A DNA stretch of 64,000 bases from contig CANTUV010000035.1 in assembly GCA_947685225.1 (NCBI GenBank), forward strand, positions 6,703,501 through 6,767,500. Direction: 5' to 3'. The notes beneath the pieces were generated by a model, which did no database searches, was not told where the DNA came from, and worked only from the letters and a program-made list of their open reading frames with translations. This document shows, one piece after another, positions 1-11,326 of the stretch. The translations under genes and the position numbers were made by a program. Each line of letters opens with the position of its first letter. The first letter of the stretch is position 1. Origin of the DNA: Garcia nutans (taxonomy: Eukaryota; Streptophyta; Magnoliopsida; Malpighiales; Euphorbiaceae).

Positions 1-1064
1 TTTTCACAATCATCACATTATTACTGCCTTTTTACAAAACTGCTGAAAATTCGTTTTTGGCATTGATTATGTATGTTGATGATGTTCTGATTATTGGGAA
101 TGATGAAATTGCTATATCTAATGCTAAAAAGGCTTTGGATATAGCCTTTTCTATTTAAAGATCTTGGGCTTGCTAAATTTTTTCTTGGTTTAGAGTTTCA
201 TAGAATTGCCAGTGGCTCGTATCTTAACCAAAGAAAATATATTTTGGACATTGTGAATGATGTTGGTCTTATTGATTGCAAGCCTGTTAAGACTCCTTTG
301 CCTTCTGGTTTTAAGTTGTATGATGAGTATTCTAGCAAATTTTCTGACCCAAAACAGTACAGGAGATTGGTTAGAAGGTTAATTTAGTTGAATCTAACCA
401 GACATGATCTCTCGTATTCTACTCAATAATTAAGCCAGTTCATGTTATGCCCAAAGCAACATCATTGGGATGCTGCCTTACACTTGATTAAGTACTTAAG
501 GCACACATCTTCTACTACTCTTTATTTCTCTGCTGCTACTTCTATGAACCTGCATATTTGTTGTGATGCAAATTGGGCTACATGTCCCATTAGCAGAAAA
601 TTCATTTCTGAACATTGCATTTTCCTTGGATTTTTTTAATCCCTTGGAAGACCAAAAAGCAATTTAATGCGGCAAAATCTTCTGCAGAAGTTGACTATAA
701 AAGTATGACTTCTATTGTGTGTGAGTTGCAGTTTATTTCATACTTGATGAAGGATTTTTAGTTGCTTGTTTCTTTGCCTATTGATTCTCACTGTGAAAAT
801 CAGATAGCTTTACACATAGTTGCTAATCTAGTCTTTCATGAAATTACACATAGTTGCTAATCTAGTCTTTCATGAAAGGACTAAGCACATTGAAATTAAC
901 TCTCGCATGATGAGAAACAAGCTGCTTAAGGGTTTATTTCTACCGCCCATATTCCCTCCAAGTTACAGACTGCAGATATCTTAACCAAATTCTTAAATTC
1001 CAAGTCTCATGATTTTTTGTTATCCAAGATGGAATTGATTCATAAATCTCCATCTTGTGGGGGG
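1..1064 (+). pseudogene. Copia pol 3' part (reverse transcriptase end and RNase H), decayed
   Basis: The window opens inside a Ty1/copia polyprotein. The reverse transcriptase active site YVDD followed by VLIIG reads at about 72-98, then the frame breaks. Downstream, RNase H pieces are recognisable (ALHLIKYLRHTSS near 475, CDANWA near 560, ADILTKF near 975) and the polyprotein ends in the usual SPSCGG-like tail just before the LTR. Stops and frame changes are frequent, so this is dead. A 34-bp direct tandem duplication (811-844 and 845-877) breaks the RNase H frame because 34 is not a multiple of three. The 5' part of the element lies outside the window. Confidence 0.85.
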
Positions 1065-1310
1065 TGTTAAGTTATAGTTATTATTTTGTAATCGTACATA
1101 TATATATATATATATATATATTGTTACTGCTTTGACCTTGTATTAGGGTTACAGATGCTCTCATGTAGTTAATCACGGTTATTATAGTCATTCTGATGTA
1201 AGTATATAAACATCTTTTCTATACATTGTTTTATTACTAATAACATTTTCATACACTTGTCTAGATTGTTCATCTTCTTCCTCAGTCTTTCGACTCTCTA
1301 ATACTAAGCA
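1065..1310 (+). repeat. Probable 3' LTR of the Copia fragment
   Basis: It starts with TGTTAAG directly after a G-rich tract (tgtggggggtg), which is the usual polypurine tract-LTR junction of Copia elements and follows the polyprotein stop. It contains a (TA)n run at about 1096-1121 and a TATATAAA box near 1205. The right end is uncertain: the CA at about 1310 or an earlier CA near 1256 would both fit, and the other LTR is not in the window. Confidence 0.55.
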
Positions 1311-2120
1311 CAAAATCTTACAAATGTGAATGTAATAATAATAAGGGAAACTAATTCAAAAGCCAAAGGTTAGGTTGTCTAATTCAAGCTTAGGTGAAGT
1401 TCCATACAGTTTTCAGAGTCATTTTAGGTTTTGGGAGGATTGTCAAGTTGTATTAATGCTTGCAAGCCAAACACAAAGGTTATGTTAAAAAACAAGGTGC
1501 CCTTTCTCTTTCAGAGGTTGAAACATGAAAGGAAACTGACAACCAGTTAATTCTTTAAATATGTCTCATTTGATATTGTTATTGGATCACTTCTATCTTA
1601 TTTAGCATTATTAATTATTTACGCTGTTATTCAGACAAGTATAATGTTGAAATATATATATCTTATATGTGTTTATGTTGAAATGTGCTTTAATCATAAA
1701 TTTAAAGAAATTATTACATATATCTTATATGTGTTTATTTAGAGTATTACATGTCTAAAATAATATTTAAAGATGTATCTTTCAACTCGTCTCATGACAA
1801 ACTTTTAGAAATATGGCTGCAGTTCCGTTTGAGACAAATTGCAAATCTAAATATTAAATATGCAAATATAACACATGCATCAAATAAATGACAATATCTA
1901 CGGGAATATTGGAATATCTTATTACTATATATCAAAACCTCAATTTCCTAACTTAATTTTGTCACAATATGCCAGAAAACGCGATAATAATACAATATTA
2001 TTGCAGCAAAGCACAACTGACCTTACAAATTTTTCTGATTATCACAGGTAGAAGAAAAGTTAAAACAAAAATCTTTAGGACAAGAGTATTTGGTTAGGTA
2101 CACTATAACCTAGTAGAAAT
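1311..2120. other. Spacer and 3' flank of the disordered-protein gene
   Basis: AT-rich sequence with no ORF of note on either strand. The part next to 2120 should hold the 3' UTR of the minus-strand gene that ends at 2121. I see no repeat or RNA gene in it. Confidence 0.5.
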
Positions 2121-4469
2121 TCATTCTGCTGCCGCATCACCACCATTAATCCCTTGGTTTCCTGTTTCTGGCAAGGTTTCCAGGTCTGTTCGAGCATCTT
2201 TTCCTTCTTGAGAAACTGAGAGCTTTGATGAATCAATTGAATCATTCTGGGATGAGTTATTTGAGTCATTTTGGTTGGCACCAGTGTTGCTATCAGTGTT
2301 TGAATGTGCTTCTTTCTTTACTTGAGATGTTGAAGATTCTGAAGAACCAACTAGTTCTTGGCTTGCATCTGAGTTGCCATTTGCGTTGCTGTTATCATTT
2401 TTGTTGTTTTGAACACCATTTTTGTTCTCATTCTGTCCAGCACCACCACTGTCAGAATCAACCTGTTCTTTATGGCTTGCGTCTGCATCACCATTTGCAT
2501 TGCTGTTGTCTGTGTTGTTATGAACAGCATTGTCATTCTGATTCTGGTCTGCCTCACCATTATCGTTTGTGTTTGAGGATTCATCAACTTGTTCCTTTTG
2601 GCCAGCATCCGCATTGCTATTTATATCTGATGATGTGTCTTTCCCCTGGGAGTTGGAAGAATCAATATGTTCCTTATGCTCTACACCTGGATTTTCATTG
2701 GTGTTTGATGATAAAACAATTTCTTGATTTCCCTCTCCGGAATTATGATCAAACTTCTCACCATGAACTGCATCATCATTTTGGTTTCCTGATGAAGGTT
2801 TATTCGAGTCGACAGTCCGTTCATTAGATACAACAGTTTGTTCATTAGATACAACAGACTCAGAATTGCTAGAATCTGTTGGCTTTTGATTAGTAGAATC
2901 TACATTCTCAGTGGTAGTGGTAGGTGTTGCATTTGAATCTGATTGCTGGCGATTGACATCTGAGTCAGATTTCTCACCAGACTCGTTGCTAGAATCTGTT
3001 GAATGTTGATTAGACAAAGCTACATTCTCAGTTGTAGTGGAAGGTGTTTCATATGAATTTGATTGCTGGCCACTAGCATCAGACTCTGATTTCTCAACAG
3101 ACACAGAATTGTTAGAATCTGCGAACTCTTGATCCGTTGAATCTGCATTCTCAGTTGTAGTTGAATCTGCCGCATTTGAATCTGATTTCTGGCTGTTGAC
3201 ATCTGAGTCAGATTTCTCATTTTGCTGCTGCACACCATCATTTGTACTGAACTCTTCTTTTACCACTGTGTTATCTGGTGTTTCATTTTGATTTTGAGGG
3301 GATGGATCATTATTTTTCGAACTAACTGGAATGGAGTTAGAATCCACAGTCTTCTGATCATTCATATCTGTTGTAACTGCTGATGTATCCTGGGAACCTT
3401 GATCTGAGCCTTGCCTATTATTTTCACTGCTACCATCTTCATTGGCATTGTTCTTCTCCACTGGTTCACTTTCTGTCACATTTGCAACTTCATTTTGATT
3501 GACATCAACAACCTCATTGATATTTGTTTTACTGGCCAAGTCAAAATCATTCTTCTCTTTGCTCTCTACCTGTTCCACCTCATCAGTTTTCTCGAAATTA
3601 CCTTGCTCTTCTCCAGGTGTTACATTTTGTGTTTCATGGACAACTGCACTAGAAGCATCATCTCCATTGTAATGCTCTTCTCTTGCCTCCTTACTATGCC
3701 CATCTTTTCCATCAGGAACCTGATCTTCTGTTGAACCCGAATTTTCAGTCTTATCTTCCTTGTCTTCTGTCTCTTTAGTTTCTTCCACAACCTCTTTAAT
3801 TTCTCCTCCTCGACTCTCCTCTACATTTCCCTTCTCTTCACTCGTATTCTCCTGGCTTTCTTGATTTTTCTTACCTTGACTTTCTGTCTCTTTGCTCTCC
3901 TCATTCTCCTTATTCTCATCACCATTTTGCTTGCTTACATTTTTCTCGTCTTTGCTTTCTTGATTATCAGTCTCTTTCTTTTCTACGTTCTCCTGATCTT
4001 GGCCATCATTATTCCCTTTCTTCTCTTCAGTACCCTTATCTTCACCAGCAATCTCCTTGTTTTCTTCACCTTCACCATTCTCCCTGTTTCCTCCATCGGT
4101 AGAATCCCCATTCCGCTCAGTTCCTTCTTCAGTCTTGTCTTGAAATTGATCATCTCCCTCTCCATCTCCAATACCCATGTTATTATCAAGCTTAGTTTCT
4201 TCTTCGTTTTTGCTTTCATCTTCATCCTCTTTGTGTCTCACATCTTTAATCACAGTTTCCTCGACTTCAGGGAGACCCTTTCTCCCTACTAGCTTTATAA
4301 TTTCCTTCCCAGTTTTCACACTCTCTTCATATGCTACTTTCTTGTCACGAGCGTGCCTGATTTGGTAAAGTAGCCATATTCCAACACCAAGCAGAAGACA
4401 TATTTGTAGAGCATGCTTTACCTTAAACCCTTTTGATCTGTGACCCCTCCTTGGTGATGACCGGAACAT
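2121..4469 (-). CDS. Acidic, disordered, single-pass membrane protein (dentin-sialophosphoprotein-like)
   Basis: One long coding exon of 782 codons. I start at the ATG at 4469: the open frame runs seven codons further up, but only to a GTG, and a splice acceptor (ttccag) lies between, so the upstream part is intron. The basic N-terminus (FRSSPRRGHRSKGFKVKH) is followed by one hydrophobic segment at residues 20-37 and then basic RHARDKK, which fits a signal anchor with a short cytosolic tail. The remainder is low-complexity: first Glu/Lys-rich, then Ser/Asn/Asp/Gln/Thr-rich, without globular domains or cysteines. About 120-bp (40-residue) units occur three times in a row (2855-3225), each with a KSDSDV-like start and a TTTEN core. 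Plant genomes carry such proteins with a conserved N-terminus and a variable tail; no biochemical function is known to me. The name by analogy with dentin protein reflects composition only. Confidence 0.85.
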   Translation of the reverse strand: MFRSSPRRGHRSKGFKVKHALQICLLLGVGIWLLYQIRHARDKKVAYEESVKTGKEIIKLVGRKGLPEVEETVIKDVRHKEDEDESKNEEETKLDNNMGIGDGEGDDQFQDKTEEGTERNGDSTDGGNRENGEGEENKEIAGEDKGTEEKKGNNDGQDQENVEKKETDNQESKDEKNVSKQNGDENKENEESKETESQGKKNQESQENTSEEKGNVEESRGGEIKEVVEETKETEDKEDKTENSGSTEDQVPDGKDGHSKEAREEHYNGDDASSAVVHETQNVTPGEEQGNFEKTDEVEQVESKEKNDFDLASKTNINEVVDVNQNEVANVTESEPVEKNNANEDGSSENNRQGSDQGSQDTSAVTTDMNDQKTVDSNSIPVSSKNNDPSPQNQNETPDNTVVKEEFSTNDGVQQQNEKSDSDVNSQKSDSNAADSTTTENADSTDQEFADSNNSVSVEKSESDASGQQSNSYETPSTTTENVALSNQHSTDSSNESGEKSDSDVNRQQSDSNATPTTTTENVDSTNQKPTDSSNSESVVSNEQTVVSNERTVDSNKPSSGNQNDDAVHGEKFDHNSGEGNQEIVLSSNTNENPGVEHKEHIDSSNSQGKDTSSDINSNADAGQKEQVDESSNTNDNGEADQNQNDNAVHNNTDNSNANGDADASHKEQVDSDSGGAGQNENKNGVQNNKNDNSNANGNSDASQELVGSSESSTSQVKKEAHSNTDSNTGANQNDSNNSSQNDSIDSSKLSVSQEGKDARTDLETLPETGNQGINGGDAAAE

Positions 4470-4479
4470 GATTTCTACC

Positions 4480-5005
4480 CTGGAAATCACTTGCTAAGCC
4501 CAAATCAGTAACAAGTTAATCAAGCCTATGCAAACAAAATTAGCAAAAGAATTATTTCTGCTTCCTTCTTTGTTGTTAAAGATCAATGATTAAACAACTA
4601 ACAAAGGCAAAACTGAACAAAAATAGGAAAAAAAATCTAGAATTAATGTCATGAACTTATTAGAAGCAACAATTGCACAAAAGATAATATGATCAACAGA
4701 AAAAAAGAAACAAAAAACAGAACAGAATTGCTTAAACTTGTAACTAATAAAAGACAAAATAATCACTTTCTGCAAACGAGAGTCAAAACTATTTTATTCC
4801 AAATTGGTCAATGGGAAACATGAATTTATGAATTTAGAACCAACCACTGACAAATTTGACGAGATAAATTATAGTCATAAACGCCATAAAAACTGCAGAA
4901 GCAGAGAGCTTTTCTTTTTCCTTTTTTACAACATAATGAGCAAAAACTTGGGATCTAGTGACAGATCCAATTAAATCTAACTTCCATTAAAACTAGAAAT
5001 GGCAA

Positions 5006-5080
<75 letters not shown>

Positions 5081-5096
5081 TAGGAAAGAAACTTAC
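4480..5096 (-). other. Probable 5' UTR intron of the disordered-protein gene
   Basis: On the minus strand a strong donor (CCTG followed by GTAAGT, GT at 5096-5095) and an acceptor (gatttccag, ending at 4480) enclose 617 bp; the acceptor is ten bases above the ATG at 4469. The leader exon would end at 5097. A TATATAA on the minus strand near 5342-5348 could be its TATA box, but a transcription start cannot be fixed from sequence. Confidence 0.55.
5006..5081. repeat. (AAT)25 microsatellite in the 5' UTR intron
   Basis: About 25 uninterrupted AAT units next to the splice donor of the leader intron (the donor is about 15 bp away). Such perfect runs are usually length-variable. A shorter AAT run sits at about 5380-5400, outside the transcribed part. 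Confidence 0.9.
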
Positions 5097-5401
5097 CAGG
5101 AGAAAACAGAGCCACTATTGATTGTGCAATAATGGAGGCAAAACAGACCCTTTTATTTGGAGAATAATGCAGCAAAAGATAAACGAAGACTTAAAGAATG
5201 GAACTGTAAATATTTCAGAAAATCAATTCCAAAACTTTGATCTTTTTTTTTTTGGGGTGAAATTGCCTTTCTATTCAGATTGGATCTGGTAACCAAAAGG
5301 ACGGAAACAGAGTACTTTAAGACCACAAAGACCTTTTCATTTATATAATTAAGGAAGAAAGAAACACACAAACACGATATAATAATAATAATAATAATAA
5401 C

Positions 5402-6346
5402 ATTAAAAGCGTGTGGCTCTCACAATAAACGACGCCGTTTTATCACTTTCCTGAATCACAACGTCACCGTAGCACTGAAGATTCTGGATCATGGAAACGA
5501 GTCCAACATTTTAACTTAATGTCTTTAATGTTGCCACGTGTGCTATTACCCCACTGTCGGTGACCCTAATTTTCCCTCGTGAACCAACTCCGGTTTAATG
5601 GAAACAAAACAATACTCTTCCTGTATCATTGCAAGGAGAAGCAAACCGATTCTGTTGTTTTAAATCGTATTGGATCCTATAGGCGATTATATATATATAT
5701 ATTAAAAAAAAAACCTTGCATGTCTATAAAGTAACTTGTTAACTTCAATCTCGTTCCCACTAAGCTCATTCGTTTTTGATAAAAGAAATAAATAATTAAC
5801 AGTTCTTTATAGATTCTTTCAACTCTCTCTGTCTGATGCTTAAAATAGACAAAACACATTCGTTAACCAAGTTTCGAAAATGAATTTGAGACTCTAATCC
5901 CTCTCTCTCTACTGAATAAATCTTAGTCCTGACACTGTAGTTTCAGGTAGAATGTTTAAATATTTTTACAAACTTGCTAAAACTTATTTTGAGCACCCTA
6001 ATACAAAAATAAAGTACTCCATGCACAACAGTACTGTTATTGCTGCAAACTCTGACCAGCAATGATGTAATAACAAATTATTAATCAACAAAGACGGAAA
6101 GAGAAACCAGAAATCTCAGTCAGTCCGATTTATTTAGCAGCAAGCAGTGCACAAGTGAAAGAAAAATGGGTCGCACGAACTAAACAACTTGCCATATGCA
6201 AAGTTGCAAAATCCATAATATTGGAATGCAAAATGTAAATTGCTAGCATAAAATAGAAAGAACAGCCAAGGTTGTCTAATTGCTAATTCAAGAGATGGAA
6301 TGTGCTAAAGTACTTCAGATATCCTCAAGCAATGACCATAAATTAC
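5402..6346. other. Spacer between the disordered-protein gene and COX6A
   Basis: This is the upstream flank of the first gene and the 3' flank of COX6A, both on the minus strand. A short (TA)n run occurs near 5690. I see no ORF, RNA gene or repeat family here. Confidence 0.5.
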
Positions 6347-8970
6347 TCAATGGTGTTTTTTCTTCTCAAAAAGCCCATCTGGTCCTGCATAAGGGGTAAA
6401 AGGCATATCCGATGAAAACAATCGAGCATCAATACTTCAACCAAAATTTATAATAACAATGAAATTGGTTATGTTAATAAAAGACGAACACATTTAAGGA
6501 ATTCAAGAAAGACCTCATGAAACCTAAAGAGGGAGAACGAGTTGCCAAATATGCATAATGCAACAACTGATCCCTACCCACAACTCCATGGATCATTTTG
6601 TTCAGGAGTTTGGATCCAGCTGAACCCAAAGCCATCTTGGATATTTTACCCCGGTGAAAGACAATGATGATGAAAGCTATTGATTGCAATCCTAATATAA
6701 CAAGACAATTTGCATCTTAACATAAACTGAGCACGCACAAAAATGTAAGTTACCTAATCTACATTCTTTTCATTCCTAACTTGTGTATTGACTTGATAAA
6801 CCATCCGCGACAATACCATGGGAAGTTAAAATACACAGACAAAAAAAATCTAGCAGCCTTTAGTAAACCAAATGAACTGCATTTTACCCCACTTGATCAG
6901 AGCATATTTCAGTTTAGGATATACAAAACATATATATAACTTTACGCACAGCTGAAGCCTAAATAATATCTGCCAACTAAATTTAATTTCATGTACAATA
7001 GACCACTCAACTTTGTACGATATACAGTAAGTTAAATTGGGGGGAAATTGAATAAACAAAAAATTATGAAATTTACAGCACCTTATTAATCAAGTAACAA
7101 ATAGATACAATGAGAGCAGTGCGTAAACAGCTTATGACAAGATGACACATTAAGAAACCAATAAGCTCTAGCAAAGCGATGAAAAAATCAAATTCCTCAA
7201 AGAATTTAAGCTTTAAAAAAGTTGTTCTTTGTACACATAATTTTTGTGGGGAGAGCAGAAAATGAGAAAAGCAACAATTCACCGAATACATACCCCATGG
7301 AAAGTCCTTGGTGCGAACGTGCAAATATGGGTATGGCTGCACAAATATTCAAAATATTAAGCAGAAAACAGTTAGATTCCAAAGCCATGTGGAACACAAA
7401 ATGTCAACAACAGAATTAGCAAGAAAGCACAAGAATTGTGCCAGTTGTTGCATAGAAAGAACCTCTAGATGAAACCAACTCAACAGCAAAAAAAAGTTCA
7501 AGACGAATAGAAAACTTACAGGAGGTTCTTCATGGTGGGGATGACCCTTCGATAGGTTGTAAATAGCTAAGATAGTGCACGTAGCAATGCCCAAATAGGT
7601 TATCTTCTCCCATTTTGATGCCTCAGCCGCCCCATCTGATTAGATTTATTTAAAACAAAAAAAAGGCAAAATAAATCACATTATCATAAGAAAATTAAAA
7701 TTGAAATATCAATATATGCTACCGAAAATTAATTAATAAAAGTTTGATTTCCAACCCTTCTCATTCCCCATATTTCTCAATAACCAACCAGCATTGTAAC
7801 ATAGCCAATCAATAATTTTCGAATTTCATAAGAAACAGAAAACCCTAGTCACATATGATAACTCAATTGAAACTCTAACGTGTCTGTAACTCAAAGACTA
7901 ATCAAACTTGCCAGGAATTGAAGTAAAAATAACAATACAATCTGATCAAGTCGAAATCAGATTCCTAAAAACAGAATAAAATCAAATTGAAAATATAAAT
8001 ATAGACATAGAGATTTACAAGCATCATCGTGATGAGCAGAGGAAGAGAAACGCCTTTTCTGAGGAGCAGAGACCTTAGAGCCGCCGCAAATAGCATTTCT
8101 AAGAGCCTCTTCAACCGTGCGCTAATTTTTATTATAGCGGACGGTTTTTACATTTTGAAGATCAGCTACAGTACTGCAATATATTTGGTGCTGACTGTAA
8201 CTGCACCATTTTTTTTTAATTTTTTATTCCTTTTCATTTTTAATTCAAAACTTTAAATATTTTCTAAACAAGTCTAATTTATTATTTTTTAAGTAAATTT
8301 TTGTAATTAGGTGTTTATTTTTTTCACCCACTCAATATATTGTATTATTTATTAATTTTATATTTTAATAACTAAAATGTAAAATTTTATTTAAATAAAT
8401 ATCATGTAAAATATGAATTGTATTTATGATAAATTATTTTATTTATAATACATAAAAATAAGTGGAATTGAACATTTATTATAAATGAACAAAAAATATT
8501 AATAAACAAAATAATTAGCAACACAACATTAACTTTTTATTTAATCAAGCTACAAACCATTACTTTTTGTCTAAAAAAACACACCATAAATAAAAATCAT
8601 ACTTAGCCTAAAAAAAATACACCACAAATAAAAATCATTAACTTAGTCTAAAATGCAAAATAATAATATATGGATAAAAATCATTACTTTTTATTAATTA
8701 ATTTAATTGTATTTGGATGAAAATGTAAAATATATAAATATATAGGGTAAAAATATAAAATAATATGAAGTTTTTAAGTGAATTGGATAAATAAAGTTGA
8801 AGTAAAAAATAATATAATATTAATGAGAGATTTTTTTTGGTGATAAAAATAGTGTAATGATTGAAGATAATATTGTGCTATTTTAATATTTTATATTATT
8901 TTAGTGTAAAAAATGACGCACATTGTTGAAGTTTGAGTAAGAAGCCAGATCGCATCACCGCGGACGCCAT
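6347..8970 (-). CDS. COX6A: Cytochrome c oxidase subunit 6a, mitochondrial; first exon split by a MITE
   Basis: Nuclear subunit of respiratory complex IV in the inner mitochondrial membrane. Four coding exons, minus strand: exon 1 at 8970-8938 plus 8102-8019, exon 2 at 7635-7520, exon 3 at 7336-7294, exon 4 at 6384-6347 (TGA). All junctions are GT-AG and the phases agree (Tyr split between exons 1 and 2, Gly between 3 and 4). Family hallmarks: presequence end KRRFSSSAHHDDA, ASKWEKITYLGIATCTILA with the membrane segment, LSKGHPHHEEPP, YPYLHVRTKDFPWG and the end GPDGLFEKKKHH. Total length is near the usual 100-105 residues. After codon 11 the exon is interrupted by an 835-bp element, and the frames on its two sides differ by one base, so simple removal does not restore the protein. 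No stop or indel is seen in the rest of the gene. A GT-AG pair (GT at 8958, AG at 8122) would splice out the element in frame, joining codon 4 to the MITE edge. Confidence 0.85.
8103..8937. mobile_element. MITE inserted in COX6A exon 1, TAA target duplication
   Basis: The element is flanked by TAA on both sides (8100-8102 and 8938-8940). Its ends are imperfect inverted repeats: GAGCCTCTTCAAC then GTGCG on the left, and the reverse complement of the right end reads CTCAAACTTCAAC then GTGCG. A 3-bp TAA/TTA duplication and a GAGC..CTTCAAC-like end fit the PIF/Harbinger (Tourist) group. The inside is AT-rich without coding capacity and holds two near-identical units of about 40 bp at 8572-8650. 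The outermost six bases of the two ends do not match, so it is not young. Confidence 0.7.
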
Positions 8971-9051
8971 TTTCACAGATTTTCGCACTCGTGTTCTATT
9001 ATGTCTCCTCTCCTGCTCTCAACCAAGTCAATTTACATGTGCTAGTCCAGC

Positions 9052-9072
9052 TGGGCCTGAGGGCCAAGCCCA
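9052..9072 (-). promoter_or_regulatory. Pair of site II elements (TGGGCC, TGGGCT) upstream of COX6A
   Basis: TGGGCC at 9052-9057 and AGCCCA (TGGGCT on the minus strand) at 9067-9072, about 80-100 bp upstream of the COX6A ATG. Site II elements (TGGGCY) are known promoter motifs of plant nuclear genes for mitochondrial respiratory proteins, bound by TCP factors. Their position supports 8970 as the original start codon and shows that the promoter is still in place in front of the first exon. Confidence 0.55.
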
Positions 9073-9482
9073 TTTCAGCCTCAAATGTAAAAGGACACCA
9101 AGGGGTTGATGCAGAGCAAATTACATGAAATATTGTCTTATATGTTTTATTTTTAAAAATTCTGTTCATAATATATATATATATATTCTCTTTCTCATAA
9201 TTTTTTTTACTTATAAGACTTTTGACGTCGTAAAAACATATTCTCGCATTTATCTTTTACATATTTTCTTTTTATTATTACTGTTCTGCTCTACTCAACA
9301 GCTTCAATTTTTTTTCTTTTTCTTTTGCAGTCATTTGGTCTTCTATTCACTACTATCTAATTTTCTTTTTCTTCTTCTTTTATTCTGATGTTCTTCTTTA
9401 TTCTTGAATGTTATTTTTTCTGTTTGATCTCATGTTGAGGCTGTGTAAATCATTAAAAGCAGTAGCTTGCAGCACAACAATA

Positions 9483-9623
9483 ATGGATTTAATCAACAAA
9501 TTACCATATGAGGTTTTTTATTCTATCATTTCAAGCTTCAAATTGAGGGATATTTGTGAAATTAAGTGCCTTGTCAAATACATTAAAACATATTTGCTCA
9601 TCCATAGCTCACTTACAATTTAA
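9483..9623 (+). pseudogene. Possible F-box relic
   Basis: A short open stretch reads MDLINKLPYEVFYSIISSF and continues LRDICEIKCLVKYIKTYL, which resembles an F-box start (LPxE, hydrophobic spacing, a C-V/L-K pattern). It stops after 47 codons with no downstream domain, in very AT-rich sequence. It could equally be chance; I list it only as a weak candidate. Confidence 0.2.
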
Positions 9624-9835
9624 TTAGAATAATATGTTTGAAACTGATTCATGAGAAATTAGTGAAAATCCCATTTGCACACTACATTGTCTTTTTACAT
9701 ATTCAACAAAATGTTTCAAAGAAATTTCTTTTTCTTTTATATTTTTTTTGTTATTTTTATCAATTTGTATTTTCTAAATTGATATATGTCCTTTATTTTG
9801 AATTATATTTATTTCATTTTGATTTATATTATTTA

Positions 9836-10305
9836 TGTTGAAAAAATAGTTTCAAGTAAATAGAGGTTCGAATCTTATCTCTGACGATGCCCACGAAAGA
9901 ATAACCTTGAACTTGTACTACCAGTCTCAAAGAATAATCACCAGAAAGAGAAAGTTTTTATTTTTCACAGTTTAAAAAATAAGTCTAACCCCTCAAGTAC
10001 ACACTTTTAGAGTAAGAAAATAAATAAGAGAAAACTATCGCAACAACCTCTTAAAGCTTGCAAATACTCACGTATTTATAGTAATGGTATCCTTCTCCCA
10101 CAAGGACTTATATTTGATTTTAGAGTTAAAATCAAAATTTTTTTTCTTACTATTCTAATCATTGTAAGATATTATCTCATCTTATCTATTTTAATATTAT
10201 ATGATAATATTAATTAAATAAATATTATAATTAAATAATATTTATTAACATATTGGTCTATGGGACTATTCACCCATCATGGACAAACCTGATCCAAAAT
10301 CAACA
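9836..10305 (-). repeat. 3' LTR of the nested Copia element
   Basis: 470 bp, TG...CA on the minus strand (TGTTGATTTTGGATCAGG at the start, CTATTTTTTCAACA at the end). It aligns over its full length with the LTR at 21026-21479, with many substitutions. The presumed polypurine tract just outside it (gcgggtaagata) is degenerate. Confidence 0.85.
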
Positions 10306-11326
10306 TATCTTACCCGCACATGACATGATACATACTTAAAAAAAGGTTATTGTTTGAGGTAACTCGTATTAGATCAATAGACTGTGTGATCGGCATACTA
10401 TGAGAGCTCTGTTCTATACACCTGTTAGGGATATATAACATCTTGTTTACTGAAACGACTTCAGAGTAGATATAGTATGCTTTATCCCAGACTACTTATC
10501 ACATTTTCACTGTCCTCATATGATCCCAAGATAATTTGCACCCACAATTATATAAGCTTTCATACATAATTGATCGACATGTGGATATAAAAGAAAAGTG
10601 ACAATCCAGTAATCTTCCTTTTAGTTCAGTTTCCTTGATAATAATCAAACTTGCTTTTCTAAAAATGTCCCATTGGATCAAATCACTCATAATCCTTTGA
10701 TAACACCCTAAGATAGTAAATATCTGATCAAACCTTTAAAACTAACCAAAAGTCACAAGGGTAACAATTATGAGAATTTAAATTCTCTAAGGGTCTCACT
10801 TTGATAAAAAAAAAATAGAGATTGTATTCTTTTGTCCTTCCCTTCGTGGTCATGAAAATGCACATGTGGTATGAGTCACATGCCATAGTGTTCTTTCCTT
10901 CTCATGGAGCACATGACTCAAAAGAAAATACTATGTAGATGATAGATTAGACACGCCCAGTGTTCAACATTGAGTTCATATATCTACCCATATTGTGTTA
11001 GAACTCACGTCTGACAATATAGACAAGATTAGACATAATCACAATAAACTAGTCTCACGAGTCTCAATAAATGAGATGACCTTCGTGCTTCAAAAACGAG
11101 CTCAGTATTACTTAGATAATTTTGTTTGAAACGGTCTCATCTTTATTAGTCACATAGACTAACAAAGGCAATTGGCCTAGTGAGAAAGTCAATTTTATCT
11201 TGTTCGACATGTTCATCAAATGCAACAAAAACATTTAAAAAGAATCTATGCAAACACAAAACAATCATCATATATTGACATTAATAAATAACAAGTGAAT
11301 AATGTTTGGGAAAAATAAAAAACACA

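Noticed and set aside
2225..2827. 200-codon plus-strand ORF
   Set aside because: It is the antisense shadow of the low-complexity minus-strand gene; its His/Cys/Leu-rich composition mirrors the Asn/Gln/Asp codons opposite. The same holds for 3411-3734 and 3861-4292.
9860..9872. GGTTCGAATC, like a tRNA B box
   Set aside because: It lies in a Copia LTR and there is no A box or cloverleaf around it.
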